Assembly (NCBI GenBank): GCA_013396995.1 | Contig: VWZP01005528.1 | Span: 248,001 to 312,000 of the forward strand | Reading direction: 5' to 3' | Origin: Dicaeum eximium | Lineage: Eukaryota; Chordata; Aves; Passeriformes; Dicaeidae | DNA: 64,000 bases | Part shown: positions 39,462-54,400 of the stretch, piece by piece | Layout of the letters: every line of letters begins with the position of its first letter | Position numbering within the stretch: position 1 is the stretch's first letter | Notes under the pieces: model-generated | Seen by the model: the letters and a program-made list of their open reading frames with translations, nothing else | Told to the model about the DNA's origin: nothing | Databases searched by the model: none | Translations under genes and position numbers: made by a program

Positions 39462-42400
39462 CTGCAAGCAATTAAAAATGGGTAAGTTTTTATACAAAAT
39501 GTTTTCTGGTAAACAAGGAAAGTTTTTTCCACTTTGCCTTATGCAGCCTCCTGGCTCCAGAAACTATCACATAAATTGCTTACTATTATTAGTACTACTA
39601 TTAACACAGTCACTACTATTTATGTTATAATAATTACTATTAATAATTTTCTAATATTTTAAATAGCAACTGGTGTTATATGGTACAATTTTGGTCAAAC
39701 TGTAGTACAGTTCAAAGTGTAAATGTAAAAATTGTTTCATTAGCTGTTATGCCAGTTATTATTAAATCAGTCCAAAAAAAAGATCATTTTACCTCCGAGA
39801 AATCATTCAAATTAGCTTTTTGCACTGCTGATTCTGCCATCCAATTCCTAAGTATGTATCTAGGATTAACAGCTGAAACCAAGAGTAAATAATGTTACAT
39901 TTAGTTAGACATACTAAACTAAAGGAAAACAGTCATTGAAACATGTCGCTGGAATCTTAAAGAAGATCAAGATAAAATGCATAAAAAGGAAAAGGAATTA
40001 ATCAATCTACTTAATTCTATGAATTGCTAAGAGGATTTTTTAAACTTGCACTATCAGTAGTGCCAAAGTGCCAAACAGAAATTAGAGTAGCACAGAACAT
40101 GAGACTGATACAGGAAGGATTTCCTGTCAGGAACACCAGCAGGCTTTTCAAGTGCCATGAGTTTACCTGGAACCATAGGTTCCTGCTGTGTTGATGGAAA
40201 ACATTTCAATGTTGTCAGTATCTTCCTGAGATCAGAAAAATTAACATAGTATCATTTAATTTTAAAAGTAATTCCTTTTATAATATCCTTTAAAGTATAT
40301 TTATATAGATACTCCTTCTATGTCCTGTAACAACAGTTTAGCCATAGAAGCCTTTAATGTTACATTTTAGCTGTATTTTTTAGAAACTACTTTTTCAACT
40401 TTCCTTTTAATTCCTGGCTGGGAGTAGGCAGAGGTTCCTCATTTTTTTCCACAGCTGTCTGTTGTATCCTTTTGGAAACCCTCATGACAACTGCACTGCT
40501 TCCCTGCCTTGTTTCAGGCTGCTTTTGTCTAATGAGCAGTAGAGAGAATGTAGCAACACTGGAAAATGAAACTGCGGAATTTGTAAACCAGGATATATCC
40601 TACAGCAGAGCCACTAACAATTTATAAAAGGAGTTTTGTCAAACTGTATGCCAGGGACAATTCTTATAAGCACACATGGCTCTAACTATCAGTTTTTTAG
40701 CAGATTATGTCAATGAAATTCTTTTTTTTTTGTTCTGCAATTAAAGGCTAGAATTCTACTTCAGTAAGTTTTCCCTTTACCTATTGATCAAAACAATGCT
40801 ACAGAATAATTGTAACACTTCAAGCTGCTTTGAAGTCTTATTTTGCCATTGGTCTGTGTATTTTCCCCAATTCAGGAAGCATTTATTGCATTAAGATATT
40901 AGTTAATGATACCAAAGGTGTTTCACCTATGCACTTGACACCAAAAGTCTGTGATTAATGGACATACACAAACTTCATCTCCTTCTCTTTCCAGTGATGT
41001 CCCAGTAGGTTTTATATAAATAAATGTTAGTTATATATATTAATAAATGTTAGTTTTATATATTTCTTTTTTTAAAACCCATGGAGCTTTATAAAATATT
41101 CTTATAAATACCCTTACAGCATATTTGAAAGAGGGGATTGGAAAAAGCAGAGAAATCATCAAAATTACCATCTCAAACTTTCCTCTACTCAATTCCTTTA
41201 ATCAATTAGTTATTAAATTATTTTATTTACAAGTAATATATTAGAAGCTGCCACAGACATTCTTCTTTTTCACATCCCCACTGTCCAGTATGTCCTTACA
41301 CATATTAAAAAAGCCAATAAATACAACTGTCTACTGGGAATCCTGATAACCTGTGGACAGGCATAACAACACTCTGCCCTAACTGCTAAAAAAGAGTGTT
41401 TTACCACTTGGCAAAACAATTTGCTCTGGCCAAGTATTTGATTTAATCCAGTAAAGGGGTTATCAAAGTAAAGTGGGATAACTATTAAAAAATGTATTTT
41501 AAAAGGTGAAAAAGTTAACATATGACTCATTCAAAAAATGGTAATTCACATTAGAGCTGTGAGTCATTTTAGCAGGAGAATATTTGTCCCAGAAATAAAT
41601 TCTTAACAATTGCAAATTGACAAGTTTCACAGTGGTTTTAAAAATATCGGTATTTAACACAAGTGACAAGATAATTACGAAAGAGTAATACAAGCCAGGT
41701 AATAAAAGGATAAAGCAAAAGAACTTTTGTGCCCTTATAAGCATGATCTGGTCTACTTTTTTTACATCCTTCTTTTGTAAAGAAATACAATTTTAGACTT
41801 GGATTGTCAAAACTTTTTCATCAACTCCAGAAGAACTAAGTTTAGGCAGTGCAAGATAAAACGCTACTAAGAACTGAAAACTAAATAAAGGGAGAAAAAA
41901 AAAAATAAAAATAATGAATAAGTGATGACTTCAAATGATTCAAGTTAATGTATTTTGAGAAGTAAGATTTTTTATGACACTTATTAACAATTAGGGAAGG
42001 GTGATGAATAATGAGGTGTTAATGCCAATATATTCAAGGTCATTCAAAGACAGCAGTACACAATTTAATGGAACTTCCCAACCCAGTTGAGAATTTGAGG
42101 AGCCAGGATAGATTTGTCTTCAACATGAAATGCTGGGTAAAAATGCAGAGTTGACTGAATTGAGACAGATTTCTGCTGGAAGTTGTTCTGACAAGGACAG
42201 CTGTTACAAGCAAATGCTCAGACAAACAAAACAAAAACTAAAATCCTTTTTAAAGAGGCCACAGGGGCATCTAAGCAATTTATTTAAATGTAAGAATGTA
42301 AAAACGTAAAAAGGAACAAAAAATATCCCAAAAACCTCAGTAAGAAATTTCAGTCACACTGTAATAAGGAGCAGCTAGCAAAAGTCCAACAAGGGTTGTT

Positions 42401-45400
42401 GAATTTAAATAAAACAGTAACAAACTAACATCAGCAGCCTATTACGAATTTTTGCAGCTCTGCAGTATGAATAGAGAGTGATGGTTGATTATATGGAAGA
42501 AAATGAACTGAACCACGAATCTTTGCAGATCCAAGTTTTCACTGCTACCAAAACTAAGACCATTAGCACAAATGTGATTTTGGAGGAAAAACCTTTTCCA
42601 TGTTTCATCATTTCATCTGTGTCCTCTACTATGAGATCTTCTGAGGTGCATGTAGAAAAACTTAATGATGGTTTGCAGAAGATCATTGACAAATTAGGAT
42701 CCTTTCTGGTTTGGAATAACACCTCAGAATGTAATGATTTTCTCTAAAAGCAGATTTAAAAGATACAGAAAAATAAGAAGTGTGTTTAGACAGTTTTCAG
42801 CATTCAATTTTACCTGAGAAAACAGGAACTTGAAAATTCAAAATGCTAACTGAGCAAAGGGCCTCAGAAACTCACAAATGTCTTAACCCTATCAAAAACC
42901 AATAAAATAAGTATTTCTTCTTGGTAGCTCTTTTCATATTAACTTTCTAAAATGCATATAGAATTTTAAGAAGTGTTCTTTAAAAAGGATAGAGCCTTTG
43001 TTAGAAAATGGGGATGCAAACTGAAACCATAAATTGTGCCCTCTGTAGTTTTACTACCTCATTACTGGAAGTCAGTGCCAGCTCCTGCCATTTTCCCAGC
43101 AAATTGACTGGAGCTTTAGAAGAAAGTGGCCAATCAATATCTAACAAAAGAGTGCAGTCATTTCCATCCTGCTTTGCAGGAAGCACCCTGCAAAGCAGTG
43201 TATCAGTGAAGAGTTTGATCAGACCCTGTAGTTCCTTTATTCCCTCTTGGCCATTGACTTTCAGTTGCTCATTTTCTCTAATAAGCAAATTTCACAAATT
43301 TACCACAGCCTACTGCAGATCAAAAATATCTCCTGCTGAACAATTCTTGGAGTTTCATATCCACTGTTTCTGCTGTGATACCTGACTGCAGTACCTTTGC
43401 CATTTTGTGTTTAGAATAACTTGGAGAATCAAAGCACCTTCCTTTGCCTTCTCTGACCAGACAGTCCTTTCACAAGGTGTTTTTTCTCTCGGTGACAGAA
43501 AGAAAGAGTGTGTCCCTGTCAGAAATCTGAATTCTGTGTAGCATGTAGAAAGGGCAGAGACAGTCAGAATGAATGTACAGTGTTACATGATTTGCAGCAG
43601 CATAATGAGAGCTTCTCCTCTGCAGAAAAACACTGTATTTCAGTTCTACCCAAAAAGAAAAATATCTAACCCTAAAGAAACATATGTAAATAGGTATTTG
43701 CCATCTGCAAGCATATGACTCCTTTGGATTGTTTTACTCACTTGCCATTCTTGTTCTTCTTTTGGCATCTGAGTCATCATTGTTACTACACATGAAAAAC
43801 AAACAAAAAGAAGAAAAACAGAATGCACTTTAGCTAGTGAGGGTTAAGCTGATTTATTTTTAGAAATATCTTATTTGACTTCCATTAAAATCATTAAGTG
43901 TTCTGTTTGTGTGTTTGGCAGAAGCCAGTGTGAATCTCTAAGAATGATTAGACTTGGAAAAAATTGCACACTTTCTTGTAGGTTTTGTGCCTTGTATTGA
44001 TTTTTCCCCTAAGAACTGTATTTACTGAATACAATTTCCAAGTACCTGATATGTATTTATTTTCACTACTATTAGCCATGCATACCATATATAACTAAGA
44101 AAAAATGTTAGATTCTTTATTGATTTAACACAAAAAAATCCTGTGCATTCCTATCTATGCAACACCATGGTTTCCAAACACAATCTGTGTATTTGCAACT
44201 GTTCAACTTCCATCCCCTGCCACCATAAAGCAATGTTATTACATAGTAAATATATATATATAAACAGTAATTAAACACTATTCATTCCTATGTACTTGCA
44301 AAGCCTGTTTGTGATTCTTGGACTGAATCTGTAGGATTGGTATTTTAAGAAAAACTTAACCAAAGAAAACTGATCAGGTGCCCAATGAAGGACAAAGCAT
44401 AGAAATTACTCCTACCCTGTCATTTTTATGTACCTGAGTCAAAACAGAACTATAACAGTAACTATCCTGGTTGAACTATAACTGGTTGAATCCAGCACAG
44501 TGTAGAACCAAGAAAACAAAAAAGGTGTATGAAACCATGTTTGAACCAGTTTATTAGACCCACTAAAGACTATGCAAAATCATTGCAGATTGAAGTTGCC
44601 TGCTTCTGGCAAATACTTTAAACTGCAATCAGACGTACCTGTTTAATCTCAGGAGGTACATAGTAACCCATTCTGAAAATAATTTGTGTTTACCCAGATC
44701 CTGGAGTGCCCAGAACTCCTAAAGAGAAAGAAACATTTATTGTCAGATAATCAGAATTATTTTCCTGTTAAGCAAAAACCAAAGTAAGCAACAAATATGT
44801 TTTAACCCCACCTGGCAACTAAGCCTCACATAACCAGTTGCACATGTTTCTCCTCAACTGGGGTTTAAAGTAAGGTTAAAAGTAAGAAAACGCATGGGTT
44901 GAGGTAAGATCAGTTTAATAATTGAAATAATTTAATAATAACAATAATAATAGTAATAATAGCAACGAAAAGGAAAACATCAAAAGGAGAGAGAAATAAA
45001 GCCCAACAAAAACAAATGATGCAAATGAAAAAACACCTGCTCACCAACCTATGCCCAGCCAGTTCCCAAGCAGGGTATCCCCCCCAAGCTCTCCCCCAGT
45101 TTATTTGCTGAGCATGTCCCCAAGTGCTGTGGGATGTCCCTTTGGCCACTTTGGGTCAGCTGTCCTGGCTCTGTCCCCTCCCAGCTTCTTGTGTACCCCC
45201 AGCCTCCTTGCTGGCAGGGCACCACAAGAAGCTGAAAAGTCCTTGACTTAGTGTAAGCCCTGCTCAGCAACAACTAAACCTTCAGTGTTTTATCAGCATT
45301 ATTCACACTAAATCCAAAACATGACACTGTAGCAGCTACTAGGAAGAAAATTAACTCTATCCCAGATGAAACCAGGACAATGAACAATAAAAGGATTTAA

Positions 45401-48400
45401 AAGGCAAATGTATGATGACTCTTCAAAGAATTTTCTCCCTAAACATTCTACTAGTATCTTTTCCTCTGTATTCAAATAATTTCTTTTTGCTAGCATAATA
45501 CATCCACATTAATCCATCTCTGTTATGACAAGTTTTACCTAAACACCCCTAGCACTTCACCCCTGCTTTTCCTTGGCTTATTGTCTGACCTATTTGATTC
45601 TTTTAAGCTACATTACTACAGGTTTCACTCTCTTCTGAGACTTGTACATAGATCAGATATATTCATAGAGTTGTTTTTCATCAACAATTGTGCAATAAGC
45701 AAAATATACAAATAAAGAAAACGTGAAGAGAAAGCGAAACGAAAGTCTACAGAGATAGGAGAAAACTGAGAAGAAGAGAGACAGCAGGAGAGGAGACAGA
45801 ACCTGGAAAATGCTGACAGCAAGAAATCAGAGCTTGGGGTTACTGCCTCCAGTGATGGACAGCAAACACAACCCAGGCCTCCCTGGCTGATATGCTTCAT
45901 ATTCCTCAGGTGAAAGCAGCCAAACCTCACAGACAAAAAATGAACTTCAGAGAAAGAACAGATTAGGAAGAAATAGACATAAAGGATAAAAGATAAAAGG
46001 AGGTAAACAGCACATATTTGAGAAAAAAAAGGTAAGGGAAATTAAAAGCAATAAAAGAGTTTTGATCCCATCTGGATTTTTTTGTTTTGGTTTATCTTTT
46101 GAGGAATAAGAGTAAAAAATATATGAAAACTATATTTGATCATAAAATGAGCACAGAAACCACTAAGAGCTGGGAATCATGCAGATGGATAACAGGTAAG
46201 TATGAGAATCAAGCATTTGTTCAAAGATATGCAGAGATAGTCTGCTTTAGGAAGAATGGTTTTCAGTTAATACTAAATGTAAGGGTCCTGCAGTGTTCCC
46301 AAAGGATTCTGGCATTTTTAGGTCAATTTTGGTATACAACTGAAAAAATCTTAAGTGATGTATGAAATCAATATGAAAACTTACTCATAAAAGTATTGGT
46401 GTGTAAATAAACAGAGGTGAAATTACTTTAAAATTGAAATTCTTTAAAACAATGAAGATTTTTTTACCAGCATAAAATTCTACTTGTTTTTCCACATCAG
46501 TTTTGGAACTCAGAATTTGTGGGCTAAATCATTTCATTGTGTGGGGAAAAAAGAAAATGAGGTTGCTACCAAGTGAAGGCTGGAAATGGCCCTTGGTGTA
46601 GCAGCAGGATCACAACTACACCCCAATCACTGGTTCTTCAGCCAACACCTTCAAAGATGGGAAAATGGAGTTGCTATAAATGGAAAATCCCTTGGGTTCT
46701 ATGACAAAAATACCTTCTCTGACAAACACACCCATCCTCTTATCACCCTCCTGTGCAAACAATTAATTCCAAAGCCACAACTCCTGGGCTTTTTTGTTGC
46801 TTACCTCTAGAGTATCTAAACTTTTAAACTCATAATGGCTTCAAGTTCATAGAAAAGGTCAGGAGAGACCTCTTACTTAACAAAAGAAAACAAGGAAAAC
46901 CAGAAAATTTGCTCAAAACCACTTAATACTTGGGAAAAGAACCATCAGCTCCTCATTTTTGTTGTGTTTACATAGTCATCCTGCTGCCTAAAAACAACTT
47001 CCTAAGTCCACCTGCTCTCATTTTAAATTGGCTTAAAAACAGACATAAATCAGATGTTCAGGGAAGGCAATGAAGTTTCCCAGGCAAAGTGAACAATATT
47101 CATCACATGGAAAAGGTACTGCATTAAAGAATAAAAGAGAAAAAAATCATTTTGACTCTTGCAAAAAGGCTATTTTCTTTCCAGATTAAGGTCCTTTTCA
47201 GACCCAGATTACAAGCTTCCTTTTCAGAATTTCCCTTTTGCTTTTTTATCCAATTATGACTTGCCTAGCATCTCAGTCCAGTTCAAACATTCCAGCTATA
47301 TTTCCACTTTCAAAAATTACACTATATCGAGGTAAAAAAATGTAAATACTCTCTTATCTTTTATATATGGTTATACTTGGTCCTGAAAAATAAATTTAGG
47401 CTAAATTAGCAGCAACACTGGATGACGTAGCAGGCTGAGCAGGACACAATAGCAAAATGTATTCTTACACTTTAAGTTACATTTAAAACCAATCTCATGC
47501 TCAAGGAAAGGCAGAGGCCACCCTGGGCAAAGAGTTCTAGCAGGAGTTTATGTTGAGAAGGGATCTCACTTATCATTAGATACCAAGATAAGCAAATACA
47601 CCTGAGAGCAGAGGTTTAGGCCCCCTGGTAAACCCATGTCAGGAACAGTTTGGTTGTCCTGAGGCTGAAATTTTCCTCAAGAGCTCTGTGCAACTTCACT
47701 TGTTGGACAAAAGGTATTCTTAAACAAAACTACAAAAAAAAAAGGGAGTTGAAGGGGTAGAAAGTTCTTTGTAGCAGAACCACGTTAAATGTGAAGAAAA
47801 TCACATTCCCAGTTGTGTATGAGTATTTATGACTACTCATACTAGACCTGCACCAAAGGCTGAAAATCTGACTTCAGCATTCTTCATTAGTGCACCTTTC
47901 AATAGCATTTTTCCTTAACATATCATCATTACCAGACACAGGCTTAACAAGGGGTGGTAGCCTTGACATAGGTGGATTAGCCCCTCTGTCCCTCAATAAT
48001 GACACAATAACAGATTTCCCAGATGAATCATGGCTTGAGATAGCCTCTACTATATCAGGGTTATGTCCAACTTGATTTACTTGATTTTATTCCTAGGATT
48101 GGGTGGTTGTATTTATACCTCAGGAATGTGGAGCTCCTTTAACTGGTCTGCAGTAATTTCACTCAGCTCTCGGAATGTCATTGTAAAATCAGCCTTTGTA
48201 TCTTCCATAATCTAGTGAATAAAGATACTTCTATCAGTGCTTTTCAAGTGTGGGGTACCAGTTCAGGTGTTTGCCAACAAAATTAGCAAAGTAAACTCAC
48301 TTTTAAGAGGAAAGCAATCAAATAGTTATCATTCTCATGCTCCCCAAGAAGACCCAGTTTTGATTTGAATAGTTCTGTGAAACTGAAAATAGTAACAAAG

Positions 48401-51400
48401 TATTGAAGTTGTGAACATTATATATTTTATAGTATTGTGACTAGAAGGTTTCAGTTCTGAAAGTGCATACCGACTGTAATAGTGCTCACCATACCCCTCC
48501 AAAATTTGGGAAGCTCTGCAAAACAGAAGAAATGTCAAGTTCTAAGGAAATAAAATGCTGCTGAAGGTATAATCCTGCTGTACACTAAACATGAAAACTT
48601 CTGCCTGCTATCTCAAAAAGAGTGATATTCCAAATCACCTGGGATCTCTTCTTCATGTAAGAATCTTTACAAGAGGCTACTAAAATACTACTTCATTACT
48701 TCAGGAGGATGCATGGTCTTCCTAAGTATCTTACAAAACAAGCTAGGCAAACTTAGAACAGAAAGCTACAGGCAAAGGTCCTACCTTAGTGAAAGGAGAA
48801 AGGATCACACAACATCCAATACCTCCCTGTGGTCCTATTTTACTTTTTCTCCCCACTCTCCAATCTTATTCTGGCCAATAATTAATCCAGAATCAATTTC
48901 TAATTAAAAAAAAAAATTAAAAGCTAATCCCTTTCTTTCCTGAGCATATGGTGATTACAGTGTCTCCCATCTCACTAGTTCCTTTAAGCATTACGATATT
49001 TTAAGGATTACTTACAGCTGCTTTTGCCTGGGATCCAATAAAGGTTTTAAAGCTTGTAACAGCTTGCTCAGGTTAAACAGCCCAACACTTGCCTGATTTC
49101 CTATTTTATATCTCCCTTCATCATCGGATGTGTTTGGAACAAAATCTGTTTCAAACAAAACATTACTTTTCCATAACAGAGTAATTACAATAAGCAATCA
49201 ATGTTGAAACATTGAAATACACTCATTTTTATATTACACAGCAAACTTCTAGAAGACCTGAAACTAATAAATATTTAAAATCCGATCACAAGTATACTTA
49301 TTAAATGTGAATTAACTCAAGATCTATTACTTGCAAACCTAAGAAATACATCCTTCACACACAAGTTCCCATGTGTCACAAGTGACATTTTCCTACCTGA
49401 AGATACAAGGTAAATTCAGATGGTTACAGAGAAAAAAAACATTTTTGCATTAAAACCACTATCTTTAACACTTAAACCCAGTATTTTTACTACACCTAGT
49501 GATACTATTTAGTACATAGATTAAGCAAACAAATATCGAACTAGATTCAGGATGTAAGTATTTATGGAAAAGTCACACATGTATTTAATAGGCCACCTAA
49601 GCAAGATTTGTTTCAACTGGAAAAGCAAGCTTTGTATTCACATAGAAATTAGGCCTAATGTGTTCCAGTATGCAAATCCATTATCTGGGAGATAACAAAT
49701 ACCTGTCATGTAAGTTACAAGTACCCAGAAGTAAAATGCTATCTACAGCAGCAGTCTCTGAGGGGATCAGTGGGAACCCCTCACTCAGATCAAACCCAGA
49801 TAAGCTGATCATTGCATACAGCATCACCCTGGTCCCCAGAGGACACTGACAGCAAATGGAGCTTTAAGGAGGAGACCCCTAACTCATCTGTCAGATCTGG
49901 TGAGTGGTTCAAATCTGAATTCTGGCTCTAACACCTCTCATCTGGCTCTAGGTGCACTGTCTGGCTGGGACACCATGACTGTGTGGGTTTGATTTCTTTT
50001 CTTCCAACATATGATTAACTGCTGTGACTATGAAACATGCAAAGTTACTGTATTCCACTTTTGCTTTTGGCTGCTTCCAGCAATACACAATTTTTAGTTT
50101 TCTAGGCTTCTGTTGTAGCATCTATTGAATTGATGGTGTTCAAGTGGAAACAGTCTCATGTAAATGGGTTTAATGGTAATATTTCATTAACAAGACTTTT
50201 AGTCCTTGAATGCAGCCTATATAGTGTATCATAAAACTGGTCACTGATGCAATTTTTTCCCCTAAAGCTCTTCAAACAGTACACATGCTTAGGGTTTTCT
50301 GCTAATAATAAAAGAAGTTTTCATGCAATGGAAGCTATATAATTTAACATTATAATTTAACATAAAAATATAATTTTAAGTAAAAAAAAAAACCCAACAA
50401 ACAAAGAGGTACTACACTCACTTGGGTCATAGGAGTCCATAAATCCAAATGGACCATAATCGATTGTTATGGACAATAAACTGAAGTTATCTGTATTGCA
50501 CACACCTACAGTTAAACAGAAAGTAGAAACAAAAGTTAAATTCCACCTGAACCCCAGTCTCTAGGCAATTTGCTGTGAAACAGATCCACTGAATTTAGAG
50601 AGCTCTCAGGAATCAGACTCTGGAAAATGTACCCATCCCTCTGCCCCCAGCCCATGCCCCGCAGCACACCGAGGCTCCCAGCGCTGTTTTGGGGTTAATC
50701 CCACAAACCTGCAGCTAAGATGGACAGCTCTGAGTCCTGTGCACTGTAAAAGGCCAGGGCTTTATGTGGATGGATCCAATTCAGAGCAGTTAAACCTACA
50801 CATGGCATCAGTACCCTGTCTTTGTACACTGCACTGTTGCAACAGCTCTGAGAATTGTTGCTCCCCTGCTCTTATCCTGTCACAGTTGTGCTCTGAGAGA
50901 TCAGACAGCACAACTCTGTTACAAAAGCCCCTTGTATAACAGATAAAGCTGTAGGTGAAGACATCAGCAGAACTACAGACCAAGGTGACAAATAAAAGCC
51001 ATTTTTAAGTATGTCACTGTAAAGTGTCCCTCCCCTAAAGCCAATGCCATCTGGCACCTTACCATGTGCAAACCCCACAGACATCCACAAAGAAATGAGA
51101 TTTGCAGTCTCTGACACGACTGTAGAGAAAAATTCCTAAAATCAAATACATCTTTTACTTCAAGTTCTCAGTATCAAAAATATTGAAATACATAAGCATT
51201 TTATTCACTTTAGAAATATGTAATACATTCTATTTTTCAAATGTATGTATCTGTCTGTCAGGACTTGTCATTCCCATTCTAAATTATGTGAATGCATAAT
51301 AAACTTATCCAGCAAAGACTATAGTTAAGTAAGTATACACAGATCCCCTAAAGAAATTAAGAATTAAAAAAAAAAAAAACAACAATTACACTATATATAC

Positions 51401-54400
51401 TAGGCAGTATACTAGAATATTCTATACATACTACATTTACATTAGCAAAAGCACATTTCATCACAACATGATCACTGTTCACTGACAACCTGAGCAGTAA
51501 GAGAACAAAAAACAACAGAAAATGGAAGCTTCACAATAAACATTTCCATAGTGGAAATAGGTGAAAAATGTTCATATTTGACTTTAAGAAAACAAAAAAA
51601 AAATCAAAAAGCAGATTTTTTACTGCAGAGAATTAACAAACTTTTGTTAATAAAACATGGAAGCTTACTTCAAATTTTAAAATCTTGTAAAACTTGAAAT
51701 TGTGAAGATCTTCCTGTAATTTCTGTTCACATGCTAGTGGAAAATAAAAATTACTCTTAAAAAAGACTTACCAGGTATCTATTTGAATCATTCATAGCTA
51801 TTGATGGAAAATGTTCCTGGATTATAAAGTCTAGCAATTTTCTGTAACAGCAGAAACAGAATTCTTTAAACAAAACTGGTACTTTGGAACTGATCATTAA
51901 AAATTCTTGTTTTCCAACAGCAAAATGCTGATCTACAGCTTGCCACAGAAAGTTATTTAAAAAACTCAGTCTCTTTATTCCAAAGAAAATTAGATCAAGC
52001 TCTTCAAAATGCTTAGAGATAGAACCTAAGGTTGTGGTCATAAATACGACTGGAGACTGCCACACAGTTAAAATTATCCCCATATTAAATCTCCAGAGCA
52101 CACCAGGATGTGGTTTTGCATGCAGCAATATCCATTTTTTAGGAAAAGAAAGAGTTTGCATTTCCAAAAAACCAGTATAAGATTACAAGGAATAATCATT
52201 CTACATCAGAATTCTCACAAAAAAAATGTTGTGGCTGAATTCTTATGAAATAGGGTTACTTCCAGAGTAACTGGCCATTCCCAAACCAGTGCTCCACATT
52301 CCTACAAGACAGGCTTAGGGAAATGGGATACATACATTAAAATTTGCAGGACCTGTCACAGAAAACTGAGAAATGTAGGAACTTACACTTTCAACTTACA
52401 AATCTTTCCAAAACAAACAACTCCTCCCTAGTGCTTAGTTACCAGAACTACTTAGGTATAAAACTTTGCTTATTTTGTAAGATCCAGGCCTTTAGAAACA
52501 TCTTAAGGATTTTACCATTGTGAGGCAAGATCTTTGGTATGCTTGTATAAAAATAGCAGGTTACCTTTCTAAATTATGTAATCTTACTTGCTAAATAATT
52601 TATGCCTAAATTCCAACTGTATACATGAATTCCAATGTAATTTGATGGTTGAGAAAACTACTACATTACTGTGAAGATTCAATTCAAACCTTAGTAAGTC
52701 CAGTTCTCCAGAGTGAGCTAAGATTTCCAAGGATCCTATACGAAACCACGATTTGGCAAGTCGTAGCACTATTGCACCTTAAATATAGAGACAAGTGTGT
52801 TTAAATGTAAACAGAGCACCAGCAAAATAAAACAGTTCCATAGCAAAAGCCACCATGTTTCTATAGACACAGAGTTTGTATATGCACAGCTAAACTGGTG
52901 TTTTTGTAAGTATGCCTAACACATAACAGATGAATATGTGTAACATTATTTTACCACACATGGATTTTAATGATAAAGCTTGATTTGCTGTACCAGCAAC
53001 CACAGGCAAAATTCTGTTAGTGCATTAATACTAGAATCACTCCAGAAAGACCAGCCTCAAAGAAAGAACACAAACAGATTTTTCCCCATGCTGTGCCATC
53101 TCACTCTTTTTCAAAGCAGGTGTAGATGATGTAGCAATGACATGGCCACAACTGCATTCCATCCATCTTGATATTGCTACCAAAACAATGGAAAACTTCC
53201 CTAGTGTTCAATATAATTTTTGTAATGGGAAATTAAAATCAAAATTATATTCTTTCAATTCATATGCCACAATCATAGAAGACCTGTTCAGAGGGTTTCA
53301 TTTCTTTAACCGAGATATGTTTCAGATTGATTTTCTCAGGAGAGGTTTTACGTCTTAATAAATTAAATGAAGCCAATTTATTACTTTTTATTATACATTT
53401 TTAATGGAGAATTAAGTTACAATGTTGTAACATTTTAAAATATGCTCATTACCTCTTTCTTTCTTAACATTTCCATTGTAAAACTGGTCTCTCCACACAT
53501 CATCATCACTTACAACTAAGCTGTAACAAACAAGAAATGAATGTTAAAAGTTATCTCAGCAAAAGTAATTCATAATGAAGATCAAAGTGATATTTTATAT
53601 AAATTTATTTTCTTAATAAAAAAGATTGTTTTGGTGGCATAGCTTTGTATTTACAAATGACACAGGCAAAGAAGATGCTGCGGCTTACCAAGGTTCACAA
53701 CCAAGATGCATTTATTTTGTATTTAATACAGTGTTGTCCAATTTCATTACTCTCACTGTTCTTGGGAAGATGGCTGCTCTCACAAAGAGCAGTCCATTCA
53801 CTTGGAACCTCAGTGACAGATTAGTGTGATTGTAACATTAACATATCCTGATCTCCCTGGGGACAACATGGAAGTTTTGAGGAGAGAGAAATTAGAAACC
53901 AAATTGTTGCATCAGATGGAGGTTGCCCTCTACATGAGCCAAAATTACATCAGAAACTTCAGGGACAGGTCTGTGACCCTTAGCAATCACTGCTACTGGT
54001 ACTTGGATTTTTAAAACCAATCTCCTCCTTTCATTTGCCTTAAAAATCTGCACATCCTATAAATTTTCATGTTTATCCAAATATTGTGGTTCGTGAGAGT
54101 TCAGCTTTAAAATATTTCACAACTTACATTAATTTGTTTAAATAAAATGTGTAACTTCCTTGTATTTTCTGTTCTATCAGGAAAAAATCAATCCTCACAA
54201 ACAAGGGCATCATGTTCCTCTAAGGTTAACAAGTAGGAAGTTTTCTCTCCAAAGCAACTGGGATTACACTGACAATCCAGCTTGGTGCCATCTTCTGAGA
54301 GAGATCTTATCCCCTCAATAGGCACAGAAGACTCCTTGTTCAAAACTCTAGCAGGAGGATAATTTAGCTCATGTTGTATAATTCTTCTTTATCTTTGCTT

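Larger units (their letters stand above)
39873..43741 (-). other. SelO-like intron 17, 3.9 kb, with coding-like segments
   Basis: Besides AT-rich sequence and a 23-bp duplication at 41020-41065, the intron holds three same-strand frames that follow acceptor-like AGs: 43001-43277, 42489-42743 and 40387-40528. None joins exon 17 or 18 in phase, so they are not SelO exons. No family recognised. Confidence 0.5.

Noticed and set aside
40387..40528. Segment ending KLKK as the SelO-like C-terminus
   Set aside because: I first took it as the last exon, but exons 18 and 19, further on, carry the true conserved VNPRY and VSCSS ends and join exon 17 in phase.
42478..42747. 89-codon plus ORF in SelO-like intron 17
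   Set aside because: No recognised family; overlaps an equally open minus frame with a better acceptor. Left undecided and covered under segment B.
43008..43385. 125-codon plus-strand ORF
   Set aside because: Ser/Pro/Cys-rich, typical of the antisense of the coding-like minus segment; no splice or family support.
51480..51720. Possible micro-exon between SelO-like exons 9 and 10
   Set aside because: Considered because the inner AG of exon 10 left a phase gap; the outer acceptor at 51136-51137 solves both phase and homology.
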